Of a stretch of 64,000 nt of DNA, positions 60,174-64,000 are shown piece after piece. The stretch lies in assembly GCA_935421135.1 (NCBI GenBank), contig OW285187.1, forward strand, positions 20,584,429 to 20,648,428. The letters are read 5' to 3'. A model generated the notes under the pieces. That model made no database searches, was not told the origin of the DNA, and saw nothing but the letters and a program-made list of their open reading frames with translations. The DNA is from Bugulina stolonifera (taxonomy: Eukaryota > Bryozoa > Gymnolaemata > Cheilostomatida > Bugulidae). Position 1 is the first letter of the stretch; every line of letters begins with the position of its first letter. The position numbers and the translations under genes were made by a program.

Positions 60174-61295
60174 TCCTGGGATTGCACTTGGAACCCAAGT
60201 TCAGAGACTGCTTGTAACCTACTGCTCGCAGTAAACAGTAAGAGACTGTATAGTTCAAAATTAGAGAGCTTCATTCAACAACAGTCTACAAGTGACTAAC
60301 AAGAGTATGAAATTGTGATGTACATTGTATATGAATTTCAGTTCCGGGTTGAGGTCAAAGTGTTAATTAGATAAAGATGTACAGTAGGTCTCGGATTGAG
60401 AAGGTCTGAGAAGGTCTGAGTTACAATATAAGAAAGTCGGTTTCGAATCACAATAGGAAATAAGGCACTGTTACAGAACAGTCCAATGTGGACTATTAAC
60501 ATAATGCTGCAAGAATACAATATTAAGTACAGTATATCCATGAATGCCAGTAAGGATATCCAGAATACAAAAAGGTTACAATTTTAAAAGATACCAATTG
60601 TAACATATGTAAGGGTACACAGTAATGCATTCACATGCTGCAACAACGCGATAAATGTGAGAGTCAATGAATGGTTGTACTAGTAAATTGAGTTGTTTTT
60701 GGGCCTTTATCTCTCAGTCAGCTGTGGAAAGAATAACTAATGAGTTTTTTATGACTTGTCTGCAACAAACTTTGCTATTAAATTGCATGCACTAGGCTAT
60801 CTTTGTGGATGCCACTGGGCTACTCAGTGGTATCATAGGTTGTTAGGTGAGGGCCATAGGTTGGATTTGCTCATTGTGTTGGTATCATTGGGGTGCAACA
60901 TCCAAGTAGTGATCCCGGTGACTGCTACACTTCTTCCTTCCCTGTAGTGCTGAAACATGGTCATTTATTCGTAAGTGGTTTTGGTCCCTCGCAACCACAT
61001 GTTAGTCTATTTTTATCACTAGCCTTTTTCTTGTTCTATATTAAAGTGTATAGTTGTGTCGTACCAACTGTTTATTTTTTTCAGGTTTTTGGAGTCATCT
61101 GGTTTCTTCCCTTTACTTCCAAGGAAGTTCATTCAGCTGAGAGTTAGCTTTAAGTAAAATCGTACCTGGTGGCAAACTACTCTACAGGAGGGTAGTCTAT
61201 ATATACGTATTATTCCCTACACTCAGGATGTTGAACTGAGTTCCCATTATTGTGCATGTAGGTCTCATTTGTCAACACTTCCTAAATTACTCAAA
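60174..61295. other. Upstream region of the second p85-like gene
   Basis: Searched by eye for SH3, C1, SAM or BH exon remnants in phase; none found. A small AGAAGGTCTG triplet repeat lies at 60395-60420. It must carry the promoter of the downstream gene if that gene is expressed. Confidence 0.5.
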
Positions 61296-64000
61296 ATGGA
61301 GCAGATGCTGAGGCAATGCAGGTGGTATTGGGGAGATATATCCAGGTATGTTATCTATCATACCGATTGAACCTGTTATTCATGACTATCGTTATACCAA
61401 CCATAAATTACAGTCTGCTTTATCATGTTTAATCTACATCGTATTTTAAATTACTGTTGTGTAGGGAAGAAGCACATCAGTTGATGAGTGGTACAATTGA
61501 TGGTACCTTTCTTGTAAGAAAGGCTGCAACACCAGGCGACTATACGCTAACTTTGAGGTATCAATTGTTCACTCAGGGCTTATCTATACTGATGGAATGT
61601 AAGATTAACCTGGTGAATAACTGTGTTCATGTTTAATTTTACTTCTGCTATAGTTTGAAAATCCATCTGATAAATACAGACCTACTACATGTACTTACAT
61701 GTATGTACATTCCATAAAGGAAAATGTTAGTGTGAGCTAATATTGTTATAGTAAATAGTAAAACAAGACTTAATTTTATATTTTGATTTGTTCCTTATAC
61801 ATGTGTTTCAATGCTTATCTGAGTATCATCATTCTCTGATGATGATACTCAAATAAGCACTGAAATAGAAGGAAGAAATCAAAATATAAAAATGCGTCTT
61901 GTTTTACTATTCATTCCATAAAGGCATGAAGAATATACATGTAGCTGTTGGTAAAATGTGTGAATGATGCCTTAATGTTGCACATGAACGCGACACATTG
62001 TACATGAATATAGCACATTCTACATGGATGTAACACATTCTACACGAATGTAATGGTGTAATTATGGCTACCTTGTAGCACCATTTGGTCAACGATTCCC
62101 ATCATAAATTTGCATTAACTACATGTACAATGCCATCGCTGTGAGTTAGTCATCTACTCCAAATACACATATCTTGTATGAATCTCTCTATATTGTAGAA
62201 AAGGCAACAGGAATAGGCTACTAAAAATATATAATCGTGGAGGAGTGTTTGGGTTTTCAGAGCCATATGGATTTTCCTCTGTTCAAGAATTAGTTGAATA
62301 TTTCAGCCATAATTCCTTAGTTGAGTACAACAGAGAATTGAACTGTACCCTCGACTATCCAGTTGTAAATCAAATGGTGAGTGTCTGACATTGGATAGCT
62401 AGAACTACAATAATCTATACATTAGTTGCATTTAAATTGTGTACAATTTCATAATATGAATGCTTGTTGTTTTAACTTTACATTTATACATGTAGCTTTC
62501 ACTTCTGTATGTTCCTATTCATAGTTAGCCTGAGCTTCCATATACATGTGTCTACATGAGTAGTGGTTATCCACATGAGTAGTGGTTATCCACATGAGTA
62601 GTGGTTATCCACATGAGTAGTGGTTATCCACATGAGTAGTGGTTATCCACATGAGTAGTGGTTATCCACATGAGTAGTGGTTATCTGCATGTTATACTGT
62701 TGAGTCTTGTGCATTATTGTTAAATGATCATTTCAGCAATCAAATGCCTCACAAGATATGAACAGCGTATTCAATCAGCTTCAAAATTTCCATCAAGAAT
62801 ACCGGTGTAAGACTGAAGATTTTGAAGAAATATTGCAAATGCAAACAAAAACAAATCAAGACTTAGAGAAACTCTATCAGGCATTAAAATCCTTTAAGGA
62901 GTTGGCCAAAATGTTTGATGAACAAATGAGAGCATTCAATACTCATAGCAGCCAGATCTCCTCCAACGAATACTCCAGGTGAACACAATTCAAAAAATCT
63001 TAGTCCAATGTATTATGCATGTACGGAAAGAAATCTCATTCTAATCAGTTGGGAAGAATAACATGTACATACATGAGACAAATTTCATTAATTGTGAGAA
63101 AGTGACGATTTTGTATAATTACGTAGGAGTTACCCCTTCTTACTCTCTGTAAGAGGGGATAACTTCTACATCTGAATGGATCAACCTGTTCCATGGAATC
63201 GAGTGATATCAACGTTTATTCAGTTTTGTCCGATAGGCCCAAATGATGCAAGTGTTTTATTGTGTTATGTTCACAATCAACTGAAAATCCTGTAGTGCCA
63301 GCTTATTCTGTGGATGCTTTTAGTGTGAAAGATATGTTTACCTTTGGCTATGATGTGTTTATCAAAAAGTAAATTAAATGTTAACAGATTCATTGTGTTT
63401 ATCTCCAATTGTATTTGCTTACCATCTAGTAACCTTTAGTATGTGTTTGGGTAGGTGGCAACAGAACAACATTATGCTAGAACATCGTCTCAGGTCTGTG
63501 ATGGAGAGCAGGAACCGACTAGAGGCAGCAATTCAGCAGAAGACATCTTTAAACAGAGAATTATTGGCTAAAATAAATAGTAGAAAGCCTGAAATACTGA
63601 CATTGCAAAACAAATGTGACCAACTACGGAGGTACTTTACTATAATATGCTCTCTGGCCTTTATTCTGCGTATACTGTACATGTTGCCCATCCCTTTGCG
63701 TATAATTATGATAGTAACTGCAATTTTAGTCTATTGTATGTGTGTACACTTACATGACTTTATATATATATGTATATATACAGTGTATATACAGTGTATA
63801 TACAGCGTACTGTTTGTGGTGTTTGAGCACAGGAGCACATTTTAGCAATAGTGTATGTTAATATAGCAAAGCATATTTGAAAGGTGTGAAATACATTGAA
63901 CCAGAGTATATATAATATGTTAATACATTTACAGCTGCCGCATTCAAATATCTTCCAGTCGGTACAATGCAGAAAATACATGGAGTATACTCGTTTTATC
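61296..64000 (+). CDS. Second, short p85-like subunit: nSH2-iSH2 (3' end beyond the window)
   Basis: Exons 61296-61345, 61465-61557, 62199-62376, 62737-62978, 63455-63631, then probably from 63935 into the window edge. ATG at 61296 opens directly before the nSH2 (MEQMLRQCRWYWGDIS); then [39 protein letters not shown], and a coiled-coil iSH2 (NSVFNQLQNFHQEYR, SFKELAKMFDEQM, SRKPEILTLQNKCDQLRR). Exon lengths 178, 242 and 177 and all phases equal those of exons 17-19 of the p85 gene 7.3-8.7 kb upstream, so this is a tandem genomic duplicate, not a retrocopy. No SH3, C1, SAM or BH exons precede it. It resembles vertebrate p50/p55 subunits in layout. The last segment (63935-64000) reads SSSRYNAENTW and may be diverged linker. 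Expression is unproven. Confidence 0.88.
61756..61909. mobile_element. 154-bp near-perfect foldback in intron 2 of the second p85-like gene
   Basis: Arms begin TAGTAAAACAAGAC and end GTCTTGTTTTACTA, meeting at a central TATCATCATTCTCTGATGAT hairpin, so almost the whole length pairs. The 13-mer CATTCCATAAAGG lies on both sides (61708-61720 and 61912-61924). Confidence 0.8.
62553..62690. repeat. 19-bp minisatellite (ACATGAGTAGTGGTTATCC), 7 copies
   Basis: Nearly perfect units in intron 3 of the second p85-like gene, ending 47 bp before the iSH2 exon. Confidence 0.95.
63123..63169. repeat. Hairpin with 21-bp arms
   Basis: GTAGGAGTTACCCCTTCTTA, a 5-base loop, then its complement with two mismatches (TAAGAGGGGATAACTTCTAC). 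The AGGGGATAA core resembles the end motif of the repeat at 13135 and 13300, so it is probably the stub of the same element family. Confidence 0.7.

Noticed and set aside
62553..62690. CRISPR-like array
   Set aside because: Units are contiguous with no unique spacers; it is a minisatellite in a eukaryotic intron.

Overview
The window is nuclear DNA of a eukaryote, almost certainly an invertebrate animal. Genes are split by many short GT-AG introns, the DNA is AT-rich and crowded with small transposon remnants and minisatellites, and the gene content is animal-type: a p85 PI3-kinase regulatory subunit, a rhodopsin-like GPCR, transmembrane mucins and ShKT-type cysteine domains. I favour an early-branching or marine invertebrate such as a sponge, but that is inference from style. 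Exon models were joined by hand; reading phase closes without a break across all 22 exons of HEATR1 in the window, all 5 of PEX13, 4 of DOHH, 4 coding exons of RPS7 and 22 of the p85 gene.

Layout. 1-23.2 kb, + strand: the C-terminal 986 codons of HEATR1 (UTP10, ribosome biogenesis). Two other genes lie inside its introns. A minus-strand transmembrane mucin with four ShKT-like modules (5984-10275) sits in a 6.9 kb intron, and an intronless GPCR (17783-19024) sits in a 3.6 kb intron on the same strand. A third large intron (12699-16675) holds a 3.8 kb inverted-repeat element and a tRNA-derived SINE. 24.6-30.6 kb, +: PEX13 (peroxisomal import). 30.65-32.5 kb, -: RPS7, tail to tail with PEX13, with a TOP-like leader. 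33.4-36 kb, +: DOHH (hypusine synthesis). 36-40.5 kb: gene-free, with a clean hAT-type MITE. 40.5-56.3 kb, +: a p85-type PI3K regulatory subunit of 948 aa. 56.4-57.2 kb, -: LHPP as a single exon. 57.4-58.9 kb: a long-arm foldback transposon with a perfect 8-bp target duplication. 61.3 kb to the window end, +: a second, short p85-like gene starting at the N-terminal SH2 domain and running off the window.

The most interesting feature is the p85 gene. Between a clear p85-type SH3 domain and the p85 RhoGAP/BH domain lie seven exons encoding C1 - SAM - C1. These exons are bounded by phase-1 introns and total exactly 678 nt, so skipping them keeps frame and gives a 722-residue protein of conventional p85 layout and size. 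The downstream tandem copy lacks SH3, C1, SAM and BH and resembles a gene-encoded p50/p55-type subunit. Together they suggest one locus supplying long lipid-sensing, conventional and short PI3K adaptors.

HEATR1, RPS7 and DOHH all serve ribosome production or translation, but nothing in the sequence shows co-regulation. Most remaining space is intron or intergenic DNA with MITEs, foldbacks, SINE fragments and tandem repeats.
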